Assembly: GCA_023386315.1 (NCBI GenBank)
Contig: JAEWJZ010000019.1
Location: 1-22,573, forward strand
Source: Bacillota bacterium
GTDB taxonomy: Bacteria; Bacillota; Clostridia; Lachnospirales; Lachnospiraceae
Direction: 5' to 3'
DNA length: 22,573 bases
Position numbers and translations under genes: made by a program. Below the pieces are notes generated by a model. It did no database searches and was not told the DNA's origin. It saw only the letters and a program-made list of their open reading frames with translations. Of the stretch, positions 7,817-14,894 are shown piece by piece; within the stretch, counting starts at the first letter, position 1, and each line of letters begins with the position of its first letter.

Positions 7817-8692
7817 ATGAACGGGTTAAGTAAGTTAGAAAGACGCAGGCGCCGCCGGAATTTAATCAGTGCAGTGGTACGCTACGGGGTATTAACAGCA
7901 GTGGCTCTGGTCATGATCTATCCCATTCTCTGGCTGGTAGGTGCGACTTTTAAAACCAATAATGAAATATTTACAACAGTCAATTTTATTCCTAAACGAA
8001 TCGACTTCACCCCGTACATAGAGGGCTGGAAGACAAGGACTCAGTTTACATTTACAACCTTCTTTCTGAATACATTTAAATACGTGATACCCAAGATTAT
8101 ATTCTGTCTTGTATCAAGCACTCTGGTAGCCTACGGTTTTGCCAGATTCCAGTTTCCGTTAAAGAAGTTTTTTTTCTCCTTACTGATGGCTACCATGTTT
8201 CTTCCTGCAGTCGTAACAAGGATACCTCTTTATCTGCTTTGGAAAAATCTGGGACTTTTAGATACTTATGTTCCGTTAATTGCACCTACGGTGTTTGCAA
8301 ATGAACCATTTTTTGTTTTTATGCTCATTCAGTTTCTCCGTTCCATCCCCACTTATCTTGATGAGGCTGCTACGGTGGATGGGTGCAATTCTTTTGAGAT
8401 CCTGATCCGTATTCTGCTGCCTGCCTTAAAGCCGGCGATTGTCAGCTGTACGATCTTCCAGTTTATCTGGAGTTTCAACGATTTTCTTGGGCCGCTCATT
8501 TACGTCACCAGCTTGTCCAAATATCCGGTTGCGCTGGCACTTAAGATGTCCATCGACCAAAGCAGCGGTATTGTTGAATGGAATCAGATTCTTGCCATGT
8601 CATTTCTTGCCCTGCTTCCTGCTCTGATCCTGTTTTTTGCAGCTCAGAAGTATTTTGTGGAGGGAATCACTTCCACAGGTGCGAAGGGATAG
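7817..8692 (+). CDS. ABC sugar transporter permease, MalG/UgpE type
   Basis: This is the second channel subunit, 291 residues with about six helices. It begins with a very basic cytoplasmic tail (KLERRRRRRN). The EAA loop is EAATVDGCNSFEILIRILLPALKPA from residue 183, and FNDFLGPLIYVTS and KYFVEGITSTGAKG close the protein in the manner of the CUT1 family. Its ribosome binding site (AAGGAGGG) overlaps the stop codon of the first permease, so the two are translationally coupled. No ATPase gene follows. CUT1 importers in Firmicutes commonly share a single MsmX-like ATPase encoded elsewhere, so the missing subunit is not a defect. Confidence 0.93.
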   Translation: MNGLSKLERRRRRRNLISAVVRYGVLTAVALVMIYPILWLVGATFKTNNEIFTTVNFIPKRIDFTPYIEGWKTRTQFTFTTFFLNTFKYVIPKIIFCLVSSTLVAYGFARFQFPLKKFFFSLLMATMFLPAVVTRIPLYLLWKNLGLLDTYVPLIAPTVFANEPFFVFMLIQFLRSIPTYLDEAATVDGCNSFEILIRILLPALKPAIVSCTIFQFIWSFNDFLGPLIYVTSLSKYPVALALKMSIDQSSGIVEWNQILAMSFLALLPALILFFAAQKYFVEGITSTGAKG

Positions 8693-8698
8693 GTGTAT

Positions 8699-10591
8699 AT
8701 GCAAAATAATGAAAAACGGCTTATGCTTCCCAAACTGATCAGTCACGGCTGTGTCCTGCAGACCGGAGAGAAAACGAGAATCTGGGGCCTTGGGGCTCCG
8801 GGTGAAGGCGTTACTCTGCGGCTTTTAAATCAGGAAATCAGCTGCAGGGCAGATGGAGACGGGAACTGGGAAGCTTACTTTAATCACTTACAGCCAGGCG
8901 GACCCTTTACAATGGAATTGTTCGGCGAATCCGGTGAAACAATTCGGGTGACAGATGTTTATCTGGGGGAGGTATTCATCTGCAGCGGCCAGTCCAATAT
9001 GGAACTGCCCATGAACCGTGTAAAGGATCAGTATCCCATGGAGTTTGAAAAACAGGGGGATGCGAAATTCCGGCTGTATAAAGTAAAAGAGAACTATGAA
9101 TTTCAGGCCCCTTTAAAGGACCATCTGGAAGCTTCGTGGAAGGAATGCTCTCCTGAGACCATTGGAGAGTTTTCCGCAGTTTCTTATTTCTTCGGAAAAT
9201 TTATGCGGGAGGATAGAAATGTTCCCATTGGTCTTATCAATGTAAGTCTTGGCGGATCTACGGCAGAAGCCTGGATGGGAGAAGAAGAGGCCGGCATGTA
9301 TCCGGATATGAAGGAGGAGCTGGCTCAATGCCGTAATCATAAGCATTTTGAGAAAAAGATGGCCGGGCAGATTCAGGCACATGAGAAATGGTATGAAAAA
9401 ATCAGAGACTTAGAAAAGGGCATGGACTGGAACAGTGACAAGTGGAAAGAAGTGACGCTTCCCGCCTTTTTAAAAGATTTTGGATTAAATGATTTCAACG
9501 GCGTTATCTGGTTTAAGAAAAAGGTTATGCTTCCTGAACACCTGCAAGGTAAAAAGGCAAAGCTCTGGCTTGGAACCATGGTGGACAGTGACAGAACCTA
9601 TGTAAACGGTGTTCTGGTTGGAGAGACCGGTTATCAGTATCCGCCGCGGAAATATAATATCCCGGAAGGCGTGCTGAAGGCAGGGGAAAATGAGATACGC
9701 ATCTGTCTGGTCTGCGAACATGGAGCGGGGAGAGTTACACCCGGAAAGATTTATGCCCTGTTTGCAGAGGAAGAGGTCATTGCCTTAGATGGCAGATGGG
9801 AGTACTTAAGCAGTATGCGGTGCGAACCTGCTCCCAATGTAGACTTAATGTCCCAGAAACCGGCCGGACTTTATAATGGAATGCTGGCGCCCTGTTTTCT
9901 CTATATGGTAAGAGGGGTTTTATGGTATCAGGGAGAAAGCAACGATGAGAGACCGGATTCCTATGAAGAACGTCTTCAGCATATGATTCTGCTCTGGAGA
10001 AAGAAGTGGAAGTCGGACAGTCTTCCATTTGTAATTGCCCAGCTTCCTGGTTTCTCCATTGATTTAGATAACAAAGGCGATGCATGGCCAAGAATCAGGC
10101 AGGCCCAGAGAAAAGCGGCCGGATTAAAGAATGTGGCAGTTACGGTCAATCTGGATGTGGGAGAGGAAAATGACCTTCATCCGCTGAATAAGCGGGAGGT
10201 TGCATACCGCATGTTTCTGGCAGTAAAAGGCATGATTTTTGGAGATCATGTTATTTACCGCGGTCCATGGCTCTTTGACTTTGATGTGTCAGGGGAGTGG
10301 ATCACTCTTACCTTTGAGACAGAAGATAAAAAAGGGCTTGTTGTTCATGAGGGAACAGGGGTGGAGCAGTTTGAGATCGCGGGACCAGACGGAATCTGTC
10401 ATCCTGCAACAGGGAAAATAAAAGATAATCAGGTACTGATACACAGCAATATGGTAAAGCAGCCCGTTTTCTTCCGTTACTGCTGGTCCAATGCTCCAAA
10501 AACCGGTCTTTTGTACAATGAAGCGGGCCTGCCTGCTTCTCCTTTTGAAATATCACTGCATTCATACAGAAAGTCCCGGACTGGCCAGTAG
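8699..10591 (+). CDS. SGNH-type carbohydrate acetylesterase (sialate O-acetylesterase / SASA family), likely acetyl-xylo-oligosaccharide esterase
   Basis: This 630-residue cytoplasmic esterase shows no signal peptide. Catalytic Ser99 lies in VFICSGQSNME, and a second block, GVLWYQGESN, is typical of SASA-family enzymes. The partner Asp and His are D492 and H494 in NDLHPLNKRE. Residues about 240-350 form an inserted beta-sandwich resembling the sugar-binding domain of GH2-type enzymes (WFKKKVMLPEHLQGKKAKLWLG...). Annotation pipelines usually call such proteins sialate O-acetylesterase. In this operon, removal of acetyl groups from imported glucurono-xylo-oligosaccharides is more likely, but that is inferred from context. 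The ATG at 8699 is preferred over the GTG at 8693 because GAAGGG at 8683-8688 suits it better. Only 6 bases separate it from the permease stop, so it is the last gene of the transcription unit. Confidence 0.88.
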   Translation: MQNNEKRLMLPKLISHGCVLQTGEKTRIWGLGAPGEGVTLRLLNQEISCRADGDGNWEAYFNHLQPGGPFTMELFGESGETIRVTDVYLGEVFICSGQSNMELPMNRVKDQYPMEFEKQGDAKFRLYKVKENYEFQAPLKDHLEASWKECSPETIGEFSAVSYFFGKFMREDRNVPIGLINVSLGGSTAEAWMGEEEAGMYPDMKEELAQCRNHKHFEKKMAGQIQAHEKWYEKIRDLEKGMDWNSDKWKEVTLPAFLKDFGLNDFNGVIWFKKKVMLPEHLQGKKAKLWLGTMVDSDRTYVNGVLVGETGYQYPPRKYNIPEGVLKAGENEIRICLVCEHGAGRVTPGKIYALFAEEEVIALDGRWEYLSSMRCEPAPNVDLMSQKPAGLYNGMLAPCFLYMVRGVLWYQGESNDERPDSYEERLQHMILLWRKKWKSDSLPFVIAQLPGFSIDLDNKGDAWPRIRQAQRKAAGLKNVAVTVNLDVGEENDLHPLNKREVAYRMFLAVKGMIFGDHVIYRGPWLFDFDVSGEWITLTFETEDKKGLVVHEGTGVEQFEIAGPDGICHPATGKIKDNQVLIHSNMVKQPVFFRYCWSNAPKTGLLYNEAGLPASPFEISLHSYRKSRTGQ

Positions 10592-10610
10592 ATGCCAGAC
10601 GGGACTTTTT
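10570..10610 (+). terminator. Terminator of the xylan-glucuronate operon, overlapping the last codons
   Basis: AAAGTCCCG (10570-10578) pairs with CGGGACTTT (10600-10608), and the inner CTGGC (10581-10585) pairs with GCCAG (10594-10598). The T-run is 10606-10610. The 5' arm lies inside the esterase coding sequence and the TAG stop (10589-10591) sits in the apical loop. The stem also follows the MerR gene on the minus strand, so it may act in both directions. Confidence 0.85.
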
Positions 10611-10617
10611 GCATGAA

Positions 10618-11412
10618 TTATAGAGAAACAGGAAGATAGAGCTCCAGATAATGTATGGTTTTATCTGAATCACTTTCCGTTTCGGCTTCCCTGCGCTGTT
10701 CGGGGGCGCAGCCCATGACAGGTCCGCTGTAAGCGGTTCCTGTGAGAGAATAACCCTGTTCCCTTGCCCAGTTAACAGCTGTTAAAATCTTCTGTTCATC
10801 AGGGATCAGGGAGTCGGAAGCAATAATGGTATAAATACAGGTTTCCCATTTGAGGACAGGAAAATTTTTAAGATCAGGATTCAGCCGCATGACAGAGGCT
10901 GTTTCATCGGAAAGAAGAAAGAATTCGTCCTGCAATCTGGCGTGCTTTTCTTTTATTATGTATTCCTGGAATGGAGCACATAAGTCCGGTATTGAAAGAC
11001 GGTTGATTTCTTCACTGTTCTTTATCCTGTAATGGGGGAGAAGCGGTCTGGTCTGGTATCGCTCCAGACCCTGCTTCACGTTATCATAAGTGATTTTCAA
11101 CAGATTTAAATGCACCAGTGACTGCCGGTGAAGTTCCAGCTGTTGTTTTTCTTCTGTAATTTTTTTCTGAATCATGGAGCGGCTGGAATGAAGGGAACTT
11201 TTGTAAAGAATCCGCTCAATGTCTTCCAGGCTGAAGTTAAGTCTGCGGTAATACATAATGCTTAACAGCCTGCTGATGTCATCATACGTATAGCTTCGGT
11301 AACCATTTTCCTCTTTTTCCGGCTGTATAATGCCCTTCTTTTCATAGAAGCGGAGGGTATCGCGGCTTAAACCTAACCGAAGGGAGACTTCTCCAATGCT
11401 GTACTTTCTCAT
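10618..11412 (-). CDS. MerR-family transcriptional regulator with C-terminal effector-binding domain
   Basis: This 264-residue DNA-binding protein has a MerR winged helix at residues 1-70 (YSIGEVSLRLGLSRDTLRFYEKKGII, then GYRSYTYDDISRL). A long dimerisation helix follows (about 75-115, with IQKKITEEKQQLELHRQSLVHLN). The C-terminal region of about 150 residues is of the small-molecule-sensing type found in larger MerR proteins. It lacks a cysteine pattern for metal or redox sensing. The start ATG has GAGGAAG a few bases upstream. It lies downstream of asnB on the same strand, 106 bases away, with palindromes in the gap, so autoregulation is plausible. The target genes and ligand are unknown. 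Confidence 0.88.
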   Translation of the reverse strand: MRKYSIGEVSLRLGLSRDTLRFYEKKGIIQPEKEENGYRSYTYDDISRLLSIMYYRRLNFSLEDIERILYKSSLHSSRSMIQKKITEEKQQLELHRQSLVHLNLLKITYDNVKQGLERYQTRPLLPHYRIKNSEEINRLSIPDLCAPFQEYIIKEKHARLQDEFFLLSDETASVMRLNPDLKNFPVLKWETCIYTIIASDSLIPDEQKILTAVNWAREQGYSLTGTAYSGPVMGCAPEQRREAETESDSDKTIHYLELYLPVSL

Positions 11413-11466
11413 GTTACTTCCTCGCGTTCAGTCTGTTATTGCCACTGCTATTTTATCACAGTTACA

Positions 11467-11484
11467 GAAAATTTTCCCTTAAGG
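11467..11484. promoter_or_regulatory. Two adjacent palindromes upstream of the MerR gene, candidate operator
   Basis: GAAAATTTTC (11467-11476) and CCTTAAGG (11477-11484) are perfect and adjoin each other, about 55-70 bases upstream of the MerR start. MerR proteins bind dyads in the promoter spacer, so this is a reasonable autoregulatory site. A TGTGATAAAAT-like -10 lies just downstream on the minus strand, but no clear -35 was found. Confidence 0.35.
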
Positions 11485-11518
11485 TTTTCTTTCTATGCTT
11501 ACGAAATACTAACAGAAT

Positions 11519-13369
11519 TTATACAATTCCAATGGAGTAGATCTTAAGCCAGTAATTAATCTGGAGAAGGTAGGCAAGCATCTGAGGTCCAGCCATCAGC
11601 TGTCCATACCAGGGTTTTCCATAATCGGATGGTTTTGACAGAAAATGATCCAGCTTATTTTTATCCAGGAACTCCATAACCGGTTCTTTGCCGTCAGCCA
11701 TCATTTCCCTGACTCTGCTAATGAGAAGCGCTTCATAATTGGTATCATAGGTTTTAGGATAAGGAGATTTCCGGCGGAAAAGAATTTCTTCCGGCAGAAG
11801 TCCCTTACCTGCCTGACGGAGAAGATTTTTAACCACTCCGTCCCTTGTCTTCATATCCCAGGGTACATTCCATACGTATTCAATAATCCGGTGGTCTGCA
11901 AAAGGAACTCTGGCTTCCAGCCCGGAGTACATGCTGTCCCGGTCCATACGGTTTAAAAGGGTCTGCATAAACCAGCGTAAGTTCAGATAGGAAATCTCCC
12001 GCCTTCTGGCTTCTGTGGGACTGTCTTCTGCAAGTAAGGGAGTCTCAGCAACGGATTTTTCATAGGTCTCAGCCACATACTCATCCATATCTAAATAATT
12101 CAGAAATTCGTCGTTCAGCAGTGACTTTCGCGGCTGCAAATCCATAGTCCAGGGGAATGCATGGGCTTTGAAGCAGTCTTCTCTGTGAAACCATGGATAA
12201 CCGCCAAAGATTTCATCTGCGCATTCACCGGTTAAGGTTACCTTGTTATGAGGTTTTACCATGGAGCAGAAATGAAGCATGGAAGAGTCGATATCCCCCA
12301 TGGCCGGCAGATCGTGAGCCATGACCGAGTCGTAGAGCCGGTCTGCCTGGGTTAAATTGTCACACTCCAGATAGTGATGGTCGGAATCCAGAAATTTTAC
12401 CATCAGATCCACAAAAGGCCGGTCCTGGGAGGGTTGAAAAGCACTTGCTTTAAAATACTGATCGTTATTAACAAAATCAAAGGAAAAGGTATTCAGCCTC
12501 CTGCCCTGTTTTTTTAACTCTGCTGCACAGACTGCGGATACAATGCTGGAATCCACACCGCCGGATAAGAACGTGCAGATCGGAACATCAGAAACCATCT
12601 GCCGCCTGATGGAATCTGTGACTAAAAATGCGGTCTTTTCAATGGTTTCCTCATAGCTGTCCTCGTGAGGATGGCTCTCAAGCTTCCAGTAAGATTTTAA
12701 ATGGAACCCATCCCGGGAACAAAGGAGCATGTGCCCTGGCAGCAGTTCCTTCATGTCTTTAAAAACCCCGCAGCCCGGAGTGCGGGCAGGCCCTATGGAA
12801 AATACTTCATTCAGGCCTCTTTTATCCAGTAAAGGCCGGATGCCGGGGTAAGCAAAGATACCTTTCAGTTCAGAAGCGAAAATGATTTCATCATCCCGTA
12901 CAGTATAAAACAGAGGCTTCACACCGGAACGGTCCCTGCATAAACAGAGGCATTCCCTGTATGGGTCCAGTATGGCGTAGGCGAAGATTCCGTTTAACTG
13001 CCTGGCGAAATCAGGACCATATTCCATATATCCGGTGAGGATGACTTCCGTATCGCAGGTAGTGGAAAAAGAATGGCCTTTCCTGATTAAATCACTACGA
13101 AGCTCATCGGTGTTGTAGATTTCTCCGTTATATACAATGACGAAGGTTTTCCCCGACTCTGTTTTTTTCATGGGCTGGCTGCCGTTTGTCAAGTCAATGA
13201 TGGATAAGCGGGCATGTGACAGTCCTCCATGCTCAGAAAGCCAGGTACCGGAAGCATCCGGTCCCCGGTGCCTTTGAATGGCAGCCATATCCTCCAGTAT
13301 GTGACTGTAATAATGTTTATCTTTTAAGTAATCCCGGTTTGGGTTATAGAATCCGGAAATCCCACACAT
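11519..13369 (-). CDS. asnB: Asparagine synthetase (glutamine-hydrolysing)
   Basis: This 616-residue cytoplasmic enzyme makes asparagine from aspartate, glutamine and ATP. The N-terminal class II glutaminase domain begins directly with MCGISGF, where Cys2 is the nucleophile. It contains RHRGPD, LSHARLSIID, YNGEIYN (N81-G82) and DRSGVKPLFY. The C-terminal synthetase domain has the PPi loop LSGGVDSS at about 268-275 and GECADEIFGGYPW at 381-393; the usual GEGADE or GEGSDE has Cys in the middle here. EARVPFADHRIIEY follows at about 485-498. I chose the start at 13369 because Cys2 must follow the initiator Met and AAAGGAGGA lies about 9 bases upstream; a longer in-frame extension upstream is not homologous. 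It is 26 bases downstream of the transporter gene, so the two probably form one transcript. A specialised amidotransferase cannot be excluded. Confidence 0.93.
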   Translation of the reverse strand: MCGISGFYNPNRDYLKDKHYYSHILEDMAAIQRHRGPDASGTWLSEHGGLSHARLSIIDLTNGSQPMKKTESGKTFVIVYNGEIYNTDELRSDLIRKGHSFSTTCDTEVILTGYMEYGPDFARQLNGIFAYAILDPYRECLCLCRDRSGVKPLFYTVRDDEIIFASELKGIFAYPGIRPLLDKRGLNEVFSIGPARTPGCGVFKDMKELLPGHMLLCSRDGFHLKSYWKLESHPHEDSYEETIEKTAFLVTDSIRRQMVSDVPICTFLSGGVDSSIVSAVCAAELKKQGRRLNTFSFDFVNNDQYFKASAFQPSQDRPFVDLMVKFLDSDHHYLECDNLTQADRLYDSVMAHDLPAMGDIDSSMLHFCSMVKPHNKVTLTGECADEIFGGYPWFHREDCFKAHAFPWTMDLQPRKSLLNDEFLNYLDMDEYVAETYEKSVAETPLLAEDSPTEARRREISYLNLRWFMQTLLNRMDRDSMYSGLEARVPFADHRIIEYVWNVPWDMKTRDGVVKNLLRQAGKGLLPEEILFRRKSPYPKTYDTNYEALLISRVREMMADGKEPVMEFLDKNKLDHFLSKPSDYGKPWYGQLMAGPQMLAYLLQINYWLKIYSIGIV

Positions 13370-13395
13370 AATGATTCCTCCTTTGGTTGAATCGT

Positions 13396-14766
13396 TTATA
13401 AGAGAAAGCAGGCTACAAGGAACGTCGCGGCAAATCCGATGAAAACGGGCAGCAGATTTTTTCTGGCAAGATCCAGGGGATTGACGCTGCATATGGCTGC
13501 GACAGGAATCAGTCCCCAGGGAACAATGGTGCCGCCACCTACATAGATAGCCGTGATCTGCCCCAGAGATGCTAAAATGGGTACGGAGGCGTTTACGGCA
13601 GAGCCCAGAGTCCCGGCAAGAGCGCCGGTCAGAGGAAGCCCGGAAAAGCCTGATCCGTCAAGTCCGGTGAGACTGCCCACAGCCATCTGAACGATTGCAG
13701 CCATATATTTATTAAGGGGTGTGCTGTGGGCCAGCCAGATTGCCCAGTCATTTAAAATACCCCTTTGAAACTGGCTTCCTAAAATAGAAGAAATTCCATC
13801 TCCTCCTAAAAAGAAAAATGCCCCGATGATAATAACGGGAGCAAAGATCCGTATGGCAAAAAGGAAACCGTCGGTTATATAGATGGTTACCTTTTCCAGT
13901 GCATGACTGCCAAAGCCTGAGAAAGCCCCGATGCACATAATAAGGACAGCAGTTCCGGATACCAGACTGGTGGCATCGCCTCCTTTTAAATCAAAGACAA
14001 GCATCAGAATGATATCAGCAGCAAAGAACAAAGGCGTCAGGACTGCCATGATGATACCAGAAAGCCCTGTAGCAGGCTGTTTTTCTATTTCCTGAATGCT
14101 TACCTTGCTGCAGCAGGAAGAGATTTGTTTCCTGTTTAACAGATATGCGCTGACAGCGGTGACAATGCCCATTACAAGGAAAAGAGGCCGGCCTTTTGTC
14201 AAAATGTCGGAAGCAGAAACAGAAGCTGCTCCTGCGGAAATAGAGGGAGCCCCCTGAATGACCAGGTCATAGCTTAAGGCAAAACCATGTCCGAATAAAT
14301 TCATAGCCATGGCTGCTGCCAGTGGGTCAAGTCCGGCTTTGAGAGCGAAAGGAAGTACAATTGCGCCGATTAAAGCCACAGATGGAGAGGGCCAGAGAAA
14401 GAGGGAGAAAGTAAACATGGTAACGCCCAGAATCCACCAGGTAACAGAAGGGGATTTCATAACTTTAGCCATGGGAATCATCATAATGTAGTCGCTGCCT
14501 AAATCCTTTAAGCATTTTGACAGAGCGGTAATTAAAGCGATGGTTGCAATAATTTCCGTAAACTCCTTTGCTGCAAACACAATGGCTTTGAATACGGTCA
14601 TAATTCCGCCGGTTACAGATCCAAGTCCCACAACGCCAATAAGGAATAAAAAGGCGATGCAGACGTAAGGAGTATCCCGCCGTAAAATCATGACTGTAAG
14701 AATGGTAAGAACGCCTGCCAGATAAAGATAGTGCATGGGCGTAAGTACCAGATTGGTATCTAACAT
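13396..14766 (-). CDS. Multi-pass transporter of the GntP/CitMHS/ion-transporter type
   Basis: This 456-residue integral membrane protein has about 10-12 hydrophobic helices and no signal peptide. Its organisation (a re-entrant-like Gly/Pro/Ser-rich WPSPSVALIGAIVLP, and GHGFALSYDLVIQGAPSISAG) resembles the gluconate/citrate/anion permease superfamily. A second inverted half carries VGSLTGLDGSGFSGLPLTGALAGTLG. The substrate is unknown; organic anion or amino-acid-derivative symport is a fair guess. I chose ATG at 14766 because GGGAG lies 8 bases upstream; a GTG at 14775 lies too close to that site. It precedes asnB by 26 bases and is divergent from the OLD-family gene. The pairing with asnB suggests a role in aspartate or asparagine metabolism, but this is inference. 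Confidence 0.75.
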   Translation of the reverse strand: MLDTNLVLTPMHYLYLAGVLTILTVMILRRDTPYVCIAFLFLIGVVGLGSVTGGIMTVFKAIVFAAKEFTEIIATIALITALSKCLKDLGSDYIMMIPMAKVMKSPSVTWWILGVTMFTFSLFLWPSPSVALIGAIVLPFALKAGLDPLAAAMAMNLFGHGFALSYDLVIQGAPSISAGAASVSASDILTKGRPLFLVMGIVTAVSAYLLNRKQISSCCSKVSIQEIEKQPATGLSGIIMAVLTPLFFAADIILMLVFDLKGGDATSLVSGTAVLIMCIGAFSGFGSHALEKVTIYITDGFLFAIRIFAPVIIIGAFFFLGGDGISSILGSQFQRGILNDWAIWLAHSTPLNKYMAAIVQMAVGSLTGLDGSGFSGLPLTGALAGTLGSAVNASVPILASLGQITAIYVGGGTIVPWGLIPVAAICSVNPLDLARKNLLPVFIGFAATFLVACFLL

Positions 14767-14842
14767 AGAAATCACTCCCGGGGAATAATATAATTTATTG
14801 TATGAAGGAGGGGAACGGCCAGTGTGATTTTTTAAGAGGAAC

Positions 14843-14871
14843 TTGAATTTTTCAGCCCAGCCTTTTATACT
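14843..14871 (+). promoter_or_regulatory. Sigma-A-type promoter of the OLD-family nuclease gene
   Basis: TTGAAT (14843-14848) and TATACT (14866-14871) are separated by exactly 17 bases. The expected start near 14878 leaves a very short leader just covering the AAAGGAG ribosome binding site (14881-14887). Confidence 0.65.
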
Positions 14872-14894
14872 GGATTTTATAAAGGAGAAATCTT

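Noticed and set aside
13370..13492. Upstream extension of asnB by 41 residues
   Set aside because: Class II glutaminases need Cys right after the initiator Met. MCGISGF at 13369 has an excellent ribosome binding site, and the extension overlaps the transporter gene's 3' end.
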